Source: Volvariella volvacea V23 (taxonomy: Eukaryota > Basidiomycota > Agaricomycetes > Agaricales > Pluteaceae). From it: 64,000 nucleotides of DNA. Position numbers and translations under genes: made by a program. Below are positions 40,751-53,744 of the stretch, piece after piece. Position 1 is the stretch's first letter; each line of letters starts with the position of its first letter. The notes beneath the pieces were generated by a model that saw only the letters and a program-made list of their open reading frames with translations, searched no databases and was not told the origin of the DNA. The stretch spans positions 1,439,132 through 1,503,131 of the forward strand of contig KB722738.1 of NCBI GenBank assembly GCA_000349905.1, written 5' to 3'.

Positions 40751-43286
40751 ATGCCTGCTTCACCATCGTCCCCTGTGGCCCACCATACGCCTCCTCCCGT
40801 CAAATCCACCGCCCAACGCTCCCCTCCCTCCCCCTCCCCTCCCTCGCCCCACTCGTCCTCGCCCTCTCTCTCGTCCGCCAAGCACGGGCCTCTCCAGGAC
40901 CTCAAACGTTTCATCCACAACCACATCCCCCACAATTCCCATGCCGCTGTCCCTCCTCACTCGAATCCTGCCACCCCCGGCTCTGCTGCCACCTCATCCG
41001 CAAAGCTCACGCCCGTCGCCGAGCATCCCCCCAACAAGCTCGGCTCCCTGATGAGAAAGGAGAAGGAAAAGGTCCAACAGGCCATCAAGCCCAGCAAGGA
41101 TCGGACCCCCTCCCCCTCCCACTCTGTCGCCAGTTCGCAGCTGAGCTCGCATTCCCCTTCCTCCACAAACACTGATACCTCCTCACAACATCCAACCCCA
41201 TCAATCAATTCTGACACCAGCAGCACAACCCAGCATAGAATTATTCATCACCACCCACCACCAAGCTCACGGACTTCCGGACATTCTACCCCGAGTGGTA
41301 TTTATCATTTTTCACTGCAGGACGCTACCCAGGCCCAGTTGACCAAGAAGTACGGCAAGTGGGGTCGTGTCCTCGGTAGTGGCGCCGGCGGCACCGTCCG
41401 CCTCATCAAAGGCAACAGCAAGACCGGTGGTAGCATATACGCTGTCAAGGAGTTCAGACCGAAAAGGTCGGGCGAGACTGAAAAGGAGTATCAGAAGAAG
41501 GTCACGGCCGAATTCTGTGTGGGTTCAACGCTGAAGCACCCCAACATCATCGAGACCGTCGATATCGTCTCCGATAAAGGTCATTACTATGAGGTAAGCG
41601 TTGTTATCGGTCCTGCCCGTTCGGCCATGTCATTCTCGGCGATAGGTCATGGAGTATGCTCCGTACGACCTCTTCAGCGTCGTAATGTCCGGGAAAATGT
41701 GCCGCCCAGAGATTTACTGCGTTTTCCGACAAATCTGCGACGGAGTAGAGTACCTCCACGAGCTCGGTCTTGCTCACCGTGATCTCAAGCTTGACAACTG
41801 CGTTATGACCACAAATAATGTCGTCAAGCTCATCGACTTTGGCACTGCCACCGTTTTCCACTACCCTGGAAAGACTCACACTCCTGCAACAGGGGTCGTC
41901 GGAAGTGATCCTTATCTTGCACCTGAAGTGTTGAATAAGGACTCTTACGACCCCAGAAAGACGGACGTTTGGAGCGTCGCCATCATCTTCTTGTGCATGG
42001 TTCTCCGCAGGTTCCCCTGGAGGATCGCTGATCCCAAAGAAGATATCAGCTTCAAGGCGTTCGTCAACGCGCATCCAGATTTAACCCTCATGCCGCCACC
42101 CAAGAAAGGCCGGGATCAAAAGGATGGTCAAACAGTGTCCTCGGAGGCGTCGTCAATCACTGTCCAAGAGCAAGATAGGGCGCCCGCTCGGGGTGTAACT
42201 ATGCCCGCACCTTCCCTCTTGGAGGCTCCTCGTCTGCTGAGACCTGAAAGAGCCATGAGCACTGGTAGTCCATTAGCCGACTCAGATGTCTCCAGCAATG
42301 GTACCTCCTCCGAAACAACCTCTATCCTCACCTCTGCCTCTGACTATCATTCAGATTCCACGGCGTTGACCGATCCGCCATCCCACCTTGTAGGCGATCC
42401 GAAGGAAACTACACTGAAGGCCCAAGCCGCCACCGACCAGCTTCGCAAGGAGAAATTCAGGGATTCCCTGCAGCATGGACACCTGCCATCGCAGAGCAGT
42501 GCTACCCTTCCAACTATTGTGGGAGCAATACATCGCTCAGATAGCCCAGAAGAAATGGACGCTTCCGTTCTAAGGTTTGCACGGCCAGGGAATTCGACCG
42601 AATCATTGCCTGCCAGTCCCTTCCCTTCCACGTCTGGTGATGACCTCCCCACACCCAGGGTTGCTGCGGTCCCTGTTCCAGCTTTGATCACCGAGCCGCA
42701 AACCCCAATAAGCACACGTCCACGAGCATCTACCTTGACTGCCCTGCACGAACCCAAGTCGCCCATCATCTCCATTACTGACGCTCCAGCCAAGGAGGCC
42801 GTCCAACAAGCTCAGCCCCCGATACAGAAGGAACCACCGCCCGAAGTCAAAGTGCACGGGCCAGAGCCACCGCCGCCACAGCCAGCACAAGAACCAAAGA
42901 AGCGTCAACGCTCCGACAGTGTCACAACTTTCCATGGGGGTGGTGCAGAAACGATATTCCGGCTACTCCCACGAGAGACACGTCCTGCCTTGCGACGCAT
43001 GCTATACGTCGAACCGGCCTCGCGGTGTACGCTGACAGATCTGCTCAAGGGGCGTGGGAAGACGAGTAGTCTCCTGTGCGGCTGTCATCTAGATAATGGT
43101 TCCAAGTCGAGTATGGATGTTGCTCCAGGCTATTGCATAGACCACGATTGCGATCCTGAGGACGAGGATGACGGCGACGACTGGTTGAGGAACATCGTCC
43201 CTTGCTCGCGTCCTGGTGTTCAACCGAACCACTATCATATCAAGGTTGCCGTGGACGAGAAGCATACGAAGCGACGTTTCTTCTAA
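40751..43286 (+). CDS. HAL4/SAT4-HAL5-type serine/threonine protein kinase
   Basis: Exons 40751-41593 and 41646-43286 give 827 residues. In yeast, relatives stabilise potassium and nutrient transporters at the plasma membrane. The first 190 residues are Ser/Pro/His-rich. The N-lobe has the Gly loop [12 protein letters not shown] (about residue 207) and [10 protein letters not shown], and the C-lobe has [12 protein letters not shown] (about 325), [19 protein letters not shown] and [21 protein letters not shown] disordered insert of about 280 residues (about 437-714) then precedes the last kinase segment [20 protein letters not shown] and the family tail with LLCGCHLD and [20 protein letters not shown]. 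Family assignment rests on this tail and the APE/FPW region; which paralog it is remains open. Confidence 0.9.
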
Positions 43287-44480
43287 CAGGTCATTAGCCC
43301 AAGGTCGATGCGGTGGTCGGGGTTGGAAAGTTGCACGTCAAGGACCATTCCTCATTCCGTCTTGGCTTTCCACCCAACTCCTCTCTCCCACCGTAAATGG
43401 TGATCTTCTCGCCCAGGGCCTTGCTCGCAAACCTATCATTCCCTAGCGGCGACACCTGCTTTCGTTCGGCTGTCGCTTCTTGTCGACCAGGCTGCCACTC
43501 GGGACGGTGCACCTATTCGAATCGACCTAATGACCCGCTGTTGCGCTGCTCATCTATCACTGCGACCAACGACACTGAATAATAAAAGTATTATGATATC
43601 ACGATACCTGTACCTTTGTTCTTACCGTACCAAGGCCCATTTTCCCTTCACGCTCTTCCCATCCTCCCATGCTCGCTTATCATATCCGTGGGAGTGCGTT
43701 ATCTGTATATAAGTATACAAACGAACTCTGTCTTTGTTATCTTTCATCGCCACCACGACCTGCATCCCCCCTTTCTCATCGAGTCGGGCTATTCGACACG
43801 ATGTGTAACGTTCTTATAACTTGCCTTTCCTGTTCATCTAGCCATTAAATCATTTTTCTCGTCGCAATGCTCCTCGACAGCGTCTGGAGATCTGGATTGT
43901 TCCCTCATCCTCATTTTTTATCTACGAGTTTACATAGATATTTTGTATTAATCACACCCAACATCGAGCATCTCGAGTTCCACGGATCTATGCCCCCTTC
44001 CCAAATATATTTGTTTGAATAATTCATGGATGGTTCGGTTGGTTGCTTTTTTGCTTTCCTTGCTTTTATTCTTTCTTTTACTCTTCGGTCGTAGCAATCG
44101 ATGGAAAAGTCATTAATACAATAAAGTTGAAGTACAACCCCAAGTGTGTGATTTCATTGATGAATGAAAAGGACTTCCATTCAACCCGTGTTTGAACCAG
44201 GTGGTGACTGAACTACATGCGTGGTGCCGCAGAGAAGAGTGAAACAACGGACATGTACGGTTGCGTAGCAAGCCGCAGCAAGGCGGAGTAAGGAAAAGTA
44301 TTTGTGACTAGGAGCAAAATTCAGCCACATCGTTAGAAGGAGCAGTGGGGCTAAACTAACGACCACGACACCAGAAAGAGGACAGATCCGAAGTACATGC
44401 AGCAAAAGGCAAAGCAATGTAGATGGCAACGATAGCAAGTGTTGTGAGCCAATGGAAGTAATGCCCGAAAGAACGGGAAG
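43287..44480. other. Convergent 3' intergenic region
   Basis: 1.19 kb lies between the kinase stop (+) and the YOS9 stop (-). It is T-rich on the + strand around 43600-44150, consistent with a long 3' UTR and termination zone. Short open frames are present with no recognisable product. Confidence 0.4.
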
Positions 44481-46608
44481 CTATAGCTCGTCGCGATGCA
44501 TCGTACCCCGGAGATTTTTCCTGTTTTGCTTGCGCTTGGTGTCCTCCTTGCCCGACCTCTTGTTACCCTCGCTATTGCCATTGCTGTTTTGGGTGCCCCG
44601 CGGCACCTTGACGTCAAATCCAGCAGCCTTTAGTGCATCAATAATTCTATTTGCTTGTTCCGATCCTTGTCGCGTGGTACCGGCCCCGTGGCCGTCGTCG
44701 GACTCTTCAGTCGATGTGTCATCTAGAAATTGGACGACGATCCCCTCCTCTGACAAATCTTCTAGAATAGTTTTGCCTTCATCAACATCCCCCTTCTTCA
44801 CAATTGCCTCTAAAGCCTTCTGTAACAGGTCACTATAAACCTTGTCTTGGGCTGACTTGAGAGTGTCGGATGTGCTTCCTATGTTTGATTTCTCCGTCTT
44901 GGCCGCAGGAATAGGATGGGGCGCTATTCGCTTTTTGCGGGCGATGAATCCCGGGTGGTCAGCCTCAGACGGAGTAGCAGGTCGCCCCCCTTGTTGCTGG
45001 TTATCAAGGGAGGGTACAACCTCGCGGCACTGTATCAGGGCTTCTTCTTCGGCGTCTCGGCGAGACTTAAACCCTGGTTCACCACATAGTCGAGGGGTAT
45101 GTATGACGAGAACATATGAGCACGTTTTTGCCTCCTTGACAAATAGTATGTTGTCTGTCATCGCCATCGAGCAGTGAAACTATTCGGCGGAGAAAAAGAA
45201 AAAGAAAGCTCGGGTCAGTAAGCAAATATATGCATCATATTCGTAATTGAGATCGGAAGGAAACGTGAAAGTAGGCGAACAGTCCAGGAAATAGGTGAAA
45301 AAGAAGGAAGGAATCAAATGTGGAATAAGGACAAGGGGCGTGGAGCGCAACGTGTTGTTGATAATAAGAAATAAACGAGGTGAGAAATTGAAATGAATGC
45401 CTACCTGAACTTCAACTTCTCGGTGTTTGCCCGTCTTATCACAAATAGTGCCATCACCCCAGCGTTGGACTAGGTACCGCGAACCCGCATTACGAGCAAG
45501 TTCAAGGTTAGCCGCTTGCGCGTTTTGTTGGGCGACGGTTAAGTCAGTGCCAGGCTCTGGCGCCACAGGTGCTTTGCCAAGCGTGTAGGCTTCCCACTAC
45601 CCTTAGGTTAGCATGGCCCCAGATCCAAGCGAAGGATGGACTGAAGATGCTGAAAATGACATACCTCAGGGTCCTCCTCTGGCTTATAACCTGCTGAAGC
45701 ACGAGAGCGAGGGTTAGAGCATGTGAGAGGATAGATCACAACAGAATGAGCAATGGGCAATAGACGGGTGGCAAGCAATCAGGGAGAGGGACGGATAAAC
45801 GGAATATCGCAAGTCAAAAAGTCAACGAAAATTCCAGGAGAAAAAAGGTAAAACTGGTGAATTCAAGCTGGAAATGGAAATATGTTGATAAGCATAGCGC
45901 AACTGACCTACGTGAGAGTGAGCTTGAGCCAACTCCTTGAATTGGCGAATTTCTTTGTTGTGACAATACGAGTAGGTAAACCAGCCCTGACGATGCTGCT
46001 CATGAGGGCAAGCAGGCGTCCAAGAATAATGAGATAATAAATTCGGGAGTAAGTAGACAGGACTGAATATACACACGTAAAGGCAAGTTCCAGACAAAGG
46101 TTGTAACAAAGCCCAACTCCGCGTGGGTGTAAGTTCGGAATCCTCATCTTCAGGGGGCATCTGGGGCGGGTCAAGGGACTTTGGAATGAGGCATAGATAT
46201 GTATCATCTGGCCCCATTTTCATGACCTCCAGAGAGTATGGTGGTTTGGGATCTGCACTAGTACCGGACTGGGCAATAGTATTGAAGGATTAGTGTTGGT
46301 GAGTCAAGTGCCCAAGAATGATGGAATGATGACGGGGGAAATACCTCATTGCTTCCACTGCCAATTTCTTTGAGCGAGGAGTGGCCAGGCCATGTGTTAT
46401 CGGACCATGTGCCCAGAAATTCGCTCTGGCCGCCTTGCAGTCCCTCTGCGAGCCATCGTTCGGCAGTTTGGTTCAAAAGAGGCGATTCATTGAGGAAGTT
46501 GACTCTGAACTTTGGAAAAGCATAGGTGTCCTCTGGCAGAGAGTGGAGGAAGCGGGCGGTGGCGGCGGTGGAAGCGACGAGGAGAAGAAGGGACTGGCGG
46601 TGGTGCAT
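44481..46608 (-). CDS. YOS9: Yos9/OS-9, ER lectin of the ERAD pathway
   Basis: Reads trimmed mannose on misfolded glycoproteins and hands them to the Hrd1 ligase. The start gives MHHRQSLLLLVASTAATARF, a signal peptide. Conserved segments follow: FPKFRVNFLNESPLL, YSLEVMKMGPDDTYLCLIPK, then the MRH lectin domain with GWFTYSYCHNKEIRQFKE, RYLVQRWGDGTICDKTGKHR and EVQFHC, whose Gln, Arg and Cys are the sugar-contacting or disulfide positions. The C-terminal region is Lys/Glu/Ser-rich and ends THVR-free with the tetrapeptide RDEL (MHRDEL), a probable ER-retrieval signal. Several introns of 50-120 nt split the MRH domain. An ATG farther upstream (46701) would bury the signal peptide, so 46608 was chosen. 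Confidence 0.92.
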
Positions 46609-47192
46609 AGCGGTCGGGCGTGCGTTCCACGTCGACGATGGTGTTGTTGGTGAATAATTACCGGGAAAATGGGCAGTCCAAACTCCGCGGCAGGTAAACA
46701 CCGGAGCCTGATTTCCGTCTTTGGGGAATTTACGATAAATCTCGATAAATTCGGGGAAAATAAGGGGGCGGGTAAGTTGCCTTATTGGGGTGGCTGTGGC
46801 AGGCTTCCATATGGACAGTGCGACAGTTGTTGAATTGGGTTCGGACTAGTGTAGGAGTGGAGGGAGAGCTGGATTGGCGGTGGGATCGCTTACGTGAGAG
46901 CCCAAGTTCAAAATCAGGGGCAAAAATATATGGTGGACGCAGATTATGCACCGATAATAATAAAAAGCTTGGATTGGGTTGGAAAATCCTGCGAGGGAAC
47001 ACGAAACAATACATTATTCCTTTACATTTATCGAAGAATTCTATATTCGGCATCCAACGTCAATGAATTAAAACCAGGCCACGCATTCTTTTCCCCACTT
47101 TCTTTCTCTTCCTCGAACCAACCGCTCTCTACGCGCCCCATTCACCCCTCCCTTCCCATCCATCGTCTCCCTATCGATCCCGTTAATTCCCA
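46609..47192. promoter_or_regulatory. Divergent promoter YOS9 / AT-hook gene
   Basis: 584 bp between the two start codons. Pyrimidine-rich runs sit just before the + strand start (about 47090-47190). No gene or specific binding site was recognised. Confidence 0.4.
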
Positions 47193-47825
47193 ATGTCTTC
47201 CCCGTCCCATGATGCACAAGACGATCCCGCCGACAGGCAATCTATTGACGACCAGGATGATCCCCAGACCCGAGGTGACGCTGAACCTGGTAAGCCATCG
47301 CCATCTACGATCGCAAGCATCGCATTCCACATAGCCCACTCTGCGCTGGTTAAATGCTAATATTTTCTCTGATTCTTCTTTTTAATTTGTTGCAGCTGCA
47401 GGCGCAGAGGGCTCAGCTCCTCAGAAGCGCGGCCGTGGTCGACCCAAGGGCAGCAAGAACAAAAAGACCGCCGCTGCTGCCACTGCTAGCGCCTCCGAGC
47501 CGACTGTACCGAGAAAGCGAGGGCGTCCACCAAAGGTAGGACTGAACTTGTCAATCTTCGATGGAAATAAGCTCTCTGATCCCCGCGCCTTGATACACAC
47601 CTCTCTTTCGCCCTCCCTTTTATGTCTTACTCACTCTGATAGGAAAAGAAGGAAGATCCAAGTGCGGAACCAGCTCCCAAGAAAAAACGAGGACGTCCTC
47701 CCAAAAATCCCAAACCAGAGACAGCTGAAGCTTCAGCTGCACCAGCCAGTTCTTCAGCTGCTGCGACTGGTGAGGAGCCGGCAAGGAAGAAGCGAGGGCG
47801 ACCACCCAAGAAGGCTACGGCTTAG
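47193..47825 (+). CDS. HMGA-like protein with four AT-hooks
   Basis: Exons 47193-47289, 47396-47535 and 47643-47825 give 139 residues, in phase. The acidic N terminus (MSSPSHDAQDDPADRQSIDD) leads to four AT-hook cores: KRGRGRPKGSKNKK, PRKRGRPPK, KKKRGRPPKNPK and KKRGRPPKKATA, separated by Ala/Ser/Pro/Glu linkers. AT-hooks bind the minor groove of AT-rich DNA, so a chromatin or transcription-architectural role is expected. No other domain is present. The introns separate the hooks: the second intron lies immediately after hook 2. Confidence 0.9.
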
Positions 47826-48338
47826 CTTTGCTGTCTCCACTCCTATCTGCTTACCGCATTCATCTACGTTCTAATGGCTTCCTTCTGTTGGTGGCCACGG
47901 ATGACTCTTACTCCTCATGGTATCTGTCTTGCTTTCTTCCAGTCTCCTTATGTTTTCGCTTTGCATCTAGGCGAGTCACGACCGATACGATTTGTCACCT
48001 TTTTTCTCATCCAGTCAGTCATTTAGTCGTGCATTCTCTGTTACTATAATACTAGCGAACTTTTTTGGTTAACTCCCTGCTCTTTCCGTCTGCGGTTGTC
48101 CTCGCTTATTTATGTTGTACATATGAGCATTGTTTTCATAGAAAAGGTGTCATGTACAATCACGGTTTTATTTTCAAGACGGGTTGTGAGCCTCATGCCG
48201 GACTGTCTATCAATGAGATTCTTTATGTGTTCGCACATTGAAATATGACATCCACAAGAGGCGAAAGGAGGTCTTGCTCAGGAATGTCGGCCATTAAGAT
48301 TCTACTTTTAATACTACAGGAAGGTGACTTCTAGGAAC
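47826..48338. other. Convergent 3' intergenic region
   Basis: 513 bp between the AT-hook gene stop (+) and the KMO stop (-). T-rich, consistent with 3' UTRs. No gene seen. Confidence 0.4.
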
Positions 48339-50296
<1,958 letters not shown>

Positions 50297-50455
50297 GACG
50301 GGGGAGGATGACGAAGAGGAGAGATGACTTGTGTTATCTATGCGCATAATCTCAGGTAATCCAGATTGATCATCTTGCTCCCGCCCGCCATTCGGATCAT
50401 GCGCTCCTCCCATCTTTAAAGTGGTCCATGTCTTCTTTCTCAGTAACGACCAACC
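50297..50455. promoter_or_regulatory. Divergent promoter of the kynurenine genes BNA4 / BNA5
   Basis: Only 159 bp separates the two start codons, so both genes probably share control elements. A TATA-like TCTTTAAAG lies at about 50413. An extra ATG at 50428 precedes and is out of frame with the kynureninase ATG at 50456, so initiation there would be unproductive. Confidence 0.5.
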
Positions 50456-52171
50456 ATGTCTTCTCTCGACACACCCCTCAGCGACCAGTTTTGCCTGCCA
50501 ACCAACTCCCAAGTCGGTGCAACTCTCCAGGCCGATCCTGGTAAATCTGTCTTGTCTTGTCCCCGTTCTGTCTTCTTGGCTAACTCCTTTTAGACTCTAA
50601 CGCAACTTATCTGTGTGGGAACTCCTTGGGTCCATTGTCGAAAAAGTCCAAGGCGTTGATCCAGGAGGAACTGGATGTATGGAGCACTCGGTGAGCAACA
50701 AGCCTTCCATATTCAGTACCTGCTAAAGCATCTGTCTTTCGTCCACTCGCGTTCCAGAGCTGTCGTTGGCCACTTTTCACATCCACACAACAGGCCATGG
50801 ACAAAGTTCACTGACGAGGTGCATCCCCTATTCGCCGAGCTCGTTGGTAAGTTTATCTTTCTTTCAGGTCCTAAGCAACACTTACGTTGCGTCTATTACA
50901 GGGGCCAAAGAAGCTGAAGTAGCATGTATGAGCACGCTGACCGCGAATCTTCATCTCATGATGGATTCCTTTTACAAGCCTACTTCTCAGCGCTTCAAGA
51001 TTCTTTGCGAGGCCAGGGCTTTCCCCTCGGATCAGGTTCGTCGTCAGAGGCCACTTCAGCTACACGATAGCGTTAACTGCGTCTGTCCAGTATGCTTTTG
51101 CCTCTCAAGCCCTTGCGAACGGCTTTGATCCATCCGTCGCTGTTCTGGAGCTGTCTCCCAGGGAAGGCGAATACACCCTTCGAGAAGAGGATATTCTTTC
51201 CGTGATAGAAAATGAGGGAGATTCAATTGCAATCGTCCTCTTCAGTGGTATTCAGTACTACACCGGGCAATTGTTCCCAATGGAGCTCATCACGAGAAAA
51301 GCGAAGGAGAAGGTAAGGCATCCCTCTCGCTTCCTTTGGGTACTGGGTGATGCATGTTTGGCACCTGCTCCAATGTGGCTCGTCCATATATTAATTTATA
51401 CCCGAACCTACAGGGTTGCATTTGTGGATGGGACCTCGCGCATGCAATTGGTAACGTGCCCCTTTTGTTGCACGACTGGGATGTAGACTTTGCGGTCTGG
51501 TGTACCTACAAATACCTCAACTCTGGTCCCGGTGGAATTGCGGGACTGTTTATTCACGAAAAATGGCATGCCGTCGAACGTCCAAAGTGAGTGGGTGTAA
51601 TCCTCCCCCAGTAGCTGGGCCCCTGAGGCTTTGCCGTAGGTTTGCAGGTTGGTGGGGCCATGAACTAAGCACAAGGTTCGAGATGCTACCCAAATTCTCG
51701 CCCATCAAGGGAGCGCAAGGATTCCAACAGTCTAATCCCTCCGTCTTGGCTCTTGCATCACTCCTTGGCTCATTGCAGGTGTTCAAGGAAGCTGGTTTCA
51801 TGGGACCACTTCGTGAGAGGTCCTTGAAGCTGACACAGGCCTTGGAAACCTTATTGGTGCAGTCAGAGTACTTTGTGCCCCTTGGCGAGGTTTCTCGGCG
51901 ATACGAGGTTGAGCGCAGCCAACAGCCTGGCTTCACGATTATTACCCCCAGTGATCCAACGCAACGCGGATGCCAGCTCTCCTTATTGTTCTTGCCCCTC
52001 GGGTCTGGGCTGATGAAGAAGATATTTGACCTGCTCGTCCAGTACGGCGTCATTGGGGATGAGAGAGAACCCGATGTCATTCGGCTTGCACCTATTCCCT
52101 TGTACAATTCGATCAAGGACTGCGAGAGCGCAGCACGCTACTTGGATCTAGCATTTGGACAGTTAACATAA
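50456..52171 (+). CDS. BNA5: Kynureninase
   Basis: PLP enzyme cleaving 3-hydroxykynurenine to 3-hydroxyanthranilate and alanine. The start gives [20 protein letters not shown]. Landmarks are [52 protein letters not shown] and [17 protein letters not shown]. The PLP-binding segment is [17 protein letters not shown] followed by [20 protein letters not shown], with the catalytic Lys in TYKYLN. The C terminus is [13 protein letters not shown] and [12 protein letters not shown]. Multiple short introns interrupt the gene. It ends 30 bp before the stop of the formamidase gene on the opposite strand. Confidence 0.96.
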
Positions 52172-52201
52172 TGATACCCATGTACGCAATGGACAGGCGG
52201 C

Positions 52202-53092
52202 CTAGCACCTGTTGTTATCGTCTAGTACAAAGTCTGTAACAATCCGTGTATAAGCATCTGACTTTAGAATGTCGTTGTGCTCTTCCTTTAATTCCGTCAT
52301 GTTCGCCGTCACCGAACCTTGGATTGACTCGTGCAGCGAGCAGAGATATTTGAACATGGCTTCGCTCTGGGCCAGGTCGACCAGAGTGTCGCCCTGGGAG
52401 TGGATGACGAACCACCGTATAGAGGTGGTCCTGAGGGGGTAGTTGGTGACAGAGAACTCTGCATAGGAGGAGCGGGGACCGAAGGTGCGGCTGATGAACC
52501 AATCGCGATAATCTGGGAAGCGGCCAAGGAGGAGGTCGAGATCGTAGATACCCTCTGACATGATGATTGCTCTGACGGACTGCGAGAGTGACGGAGAAGG
52601 CGTCAAGCTTGGCGACGCGTTTGACGAGTCAAGAAAGATGCAGGAGAGCATGTGTGCACTGCAGCTATGCCCGATGAGGTAGAGCCGCTGGGGGTTGTAG
52701 ACTGGGCGCAGGCCGGCAGGGCCTTGCCAGGCCGAGATAAAACCCAAGAACTGCAGGGTGTCCTGCGCATGACCAGGGTGGCGGAAGGCAGGGCCATCAG
52801 CGTCTGTCTGGGGGGTGAGGCGATAGTTGGGGACAGCCACGGGGAAGCCGGTGGCAGCCACGAGGCGGAGCGCGAGCTGTGCGTGGATGGCCTTGTCCTC
52901 GCTTGGTGGGAGCACAAGTCAGCAAGAGTGCTGCGGGGGAGAACGGAGAGATGCGTACGAACGCCAAGCACCGCCGTGGATGAAGCAAATGAGAGGATAT
53001 GATTCATCGGAGGCAGACGGCAGGTGGATGTCGAAACGAAGCCACGGGTTGCTGCTGTCAGACGAGTAGGGAATGTCCACAATCGATCGCAT
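52202..53092 (-). CDS. BNA7: Kynurenine formamidase (arylformamidase), alpha/beta hydrolase
   Basis: Removes formate from N-formylkynurenine. Exons 53092-52959 and 52901-52202 give 277 residues in phase (donor GTACGC, acceptor CCAAG). The oxyanion motif occurs as CFIHGGAWRSEDKAIHAQLA, close to the BNA7 HGGAW pattern. The nucleophile elbow is LYLIGHSCSAHMLSCIFLDS (GHSCSA, catalytic Ser). Asp and His candidates lie in FVIHSQGDTLVDL and KEEHNDILKS. An in-frame ATG at 53122 would add ten residues. Alpha/beta hydrolases are hard to tell apart by motif alone; the assignment rests on the HGGAW pattern plus location next to KMO and kynureninase. Confidence 0.85.
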
Positions 53093-53232
53093 CTTGGCCT
53101 CCACTCCCACCTCCCAGCCCAATCCGTCCCCGTATCTCGCTCACGTGATCCCCGACATACACCGTGATGTCATCCCCTGCTCGGCTATAAAGCCCCGCTT
53201 GCCGTCGCTCAGTCGCCTCTCATCCTTCCCCA

Positions 53233-53614
53233 ATGGCACTCACAGCATCCGACATCTGCAAGGTGCGCCCCCACGCTGCGCGACACACACCCTGCTCACC
53301 CCCCGCGACAGCTTATAGCAGCCGTGGTCCTGCCACCCCTCGGTGTCTTTCTCGAAGTAGGATGCACTGCGCATTTCGTGAGCACACCCACCTTTCACAC
53401 CCGCCCGCTCCTGACATGTCCTTCCAGTGGATCAACATCCTGCTGACCATTCTGGGCTATATGTTTGTCTTCCCCTCCCTTCCCCCCCACACTCACTCAC
53501 TGCGCACTTCCTCCCCCCAGCCCTGGAATCATACACGGTATGTGTCCGCATTTCAGCCAGAGCCATGTCACTCACCCTGTCTGGTCAGCACTCTATGTGA
53601 TATTGAAGTTCTAG
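53233..53614 (+). CDS. PMP3: Plasma membrane proteolipid 3 (Pmp3 family), five exons
   Basis: A 57-residue double-spanning proteolipid that influences membrane potential and salt tolerance in yeast. Exons 53233-53262, 53312-53377, 53428-53462, 53521-53537 and 53589-53614 give MALTASDICK, LIAAVVLPPLGVFLEVGCTA, HF, then WINILLTILGYIPGIIH and ALYVILKF. Every junction is in phase, and the product fits the family length and its PPLGVFLE..C and GYIPGIIHALYV signatures. No exon is long enough to stand out, so a gene caller needs splicing to see it. Confidence 0.93.
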
Positions 53615-53744
53615 CATCTCGTCATGACCTAGATGACCTCAACAAGTCCCGGATACCTCATTTCTGCATCCAACGCCTCTATGTAATATCTTAAACACGG
53701 CTGTGTAATATGTATATCGCTGCCAATAGAGTAGCTCGAGACAT

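Noticed and set aside
44190..44215. TTTGAACC-like string resembling part of a tRNA T-loop
   Set aside because: No acceptor stem pairing, anticodon arm or flanking polIII box could be matched. I saw no tRNA in the window by eye, though a covariance search was not possible.
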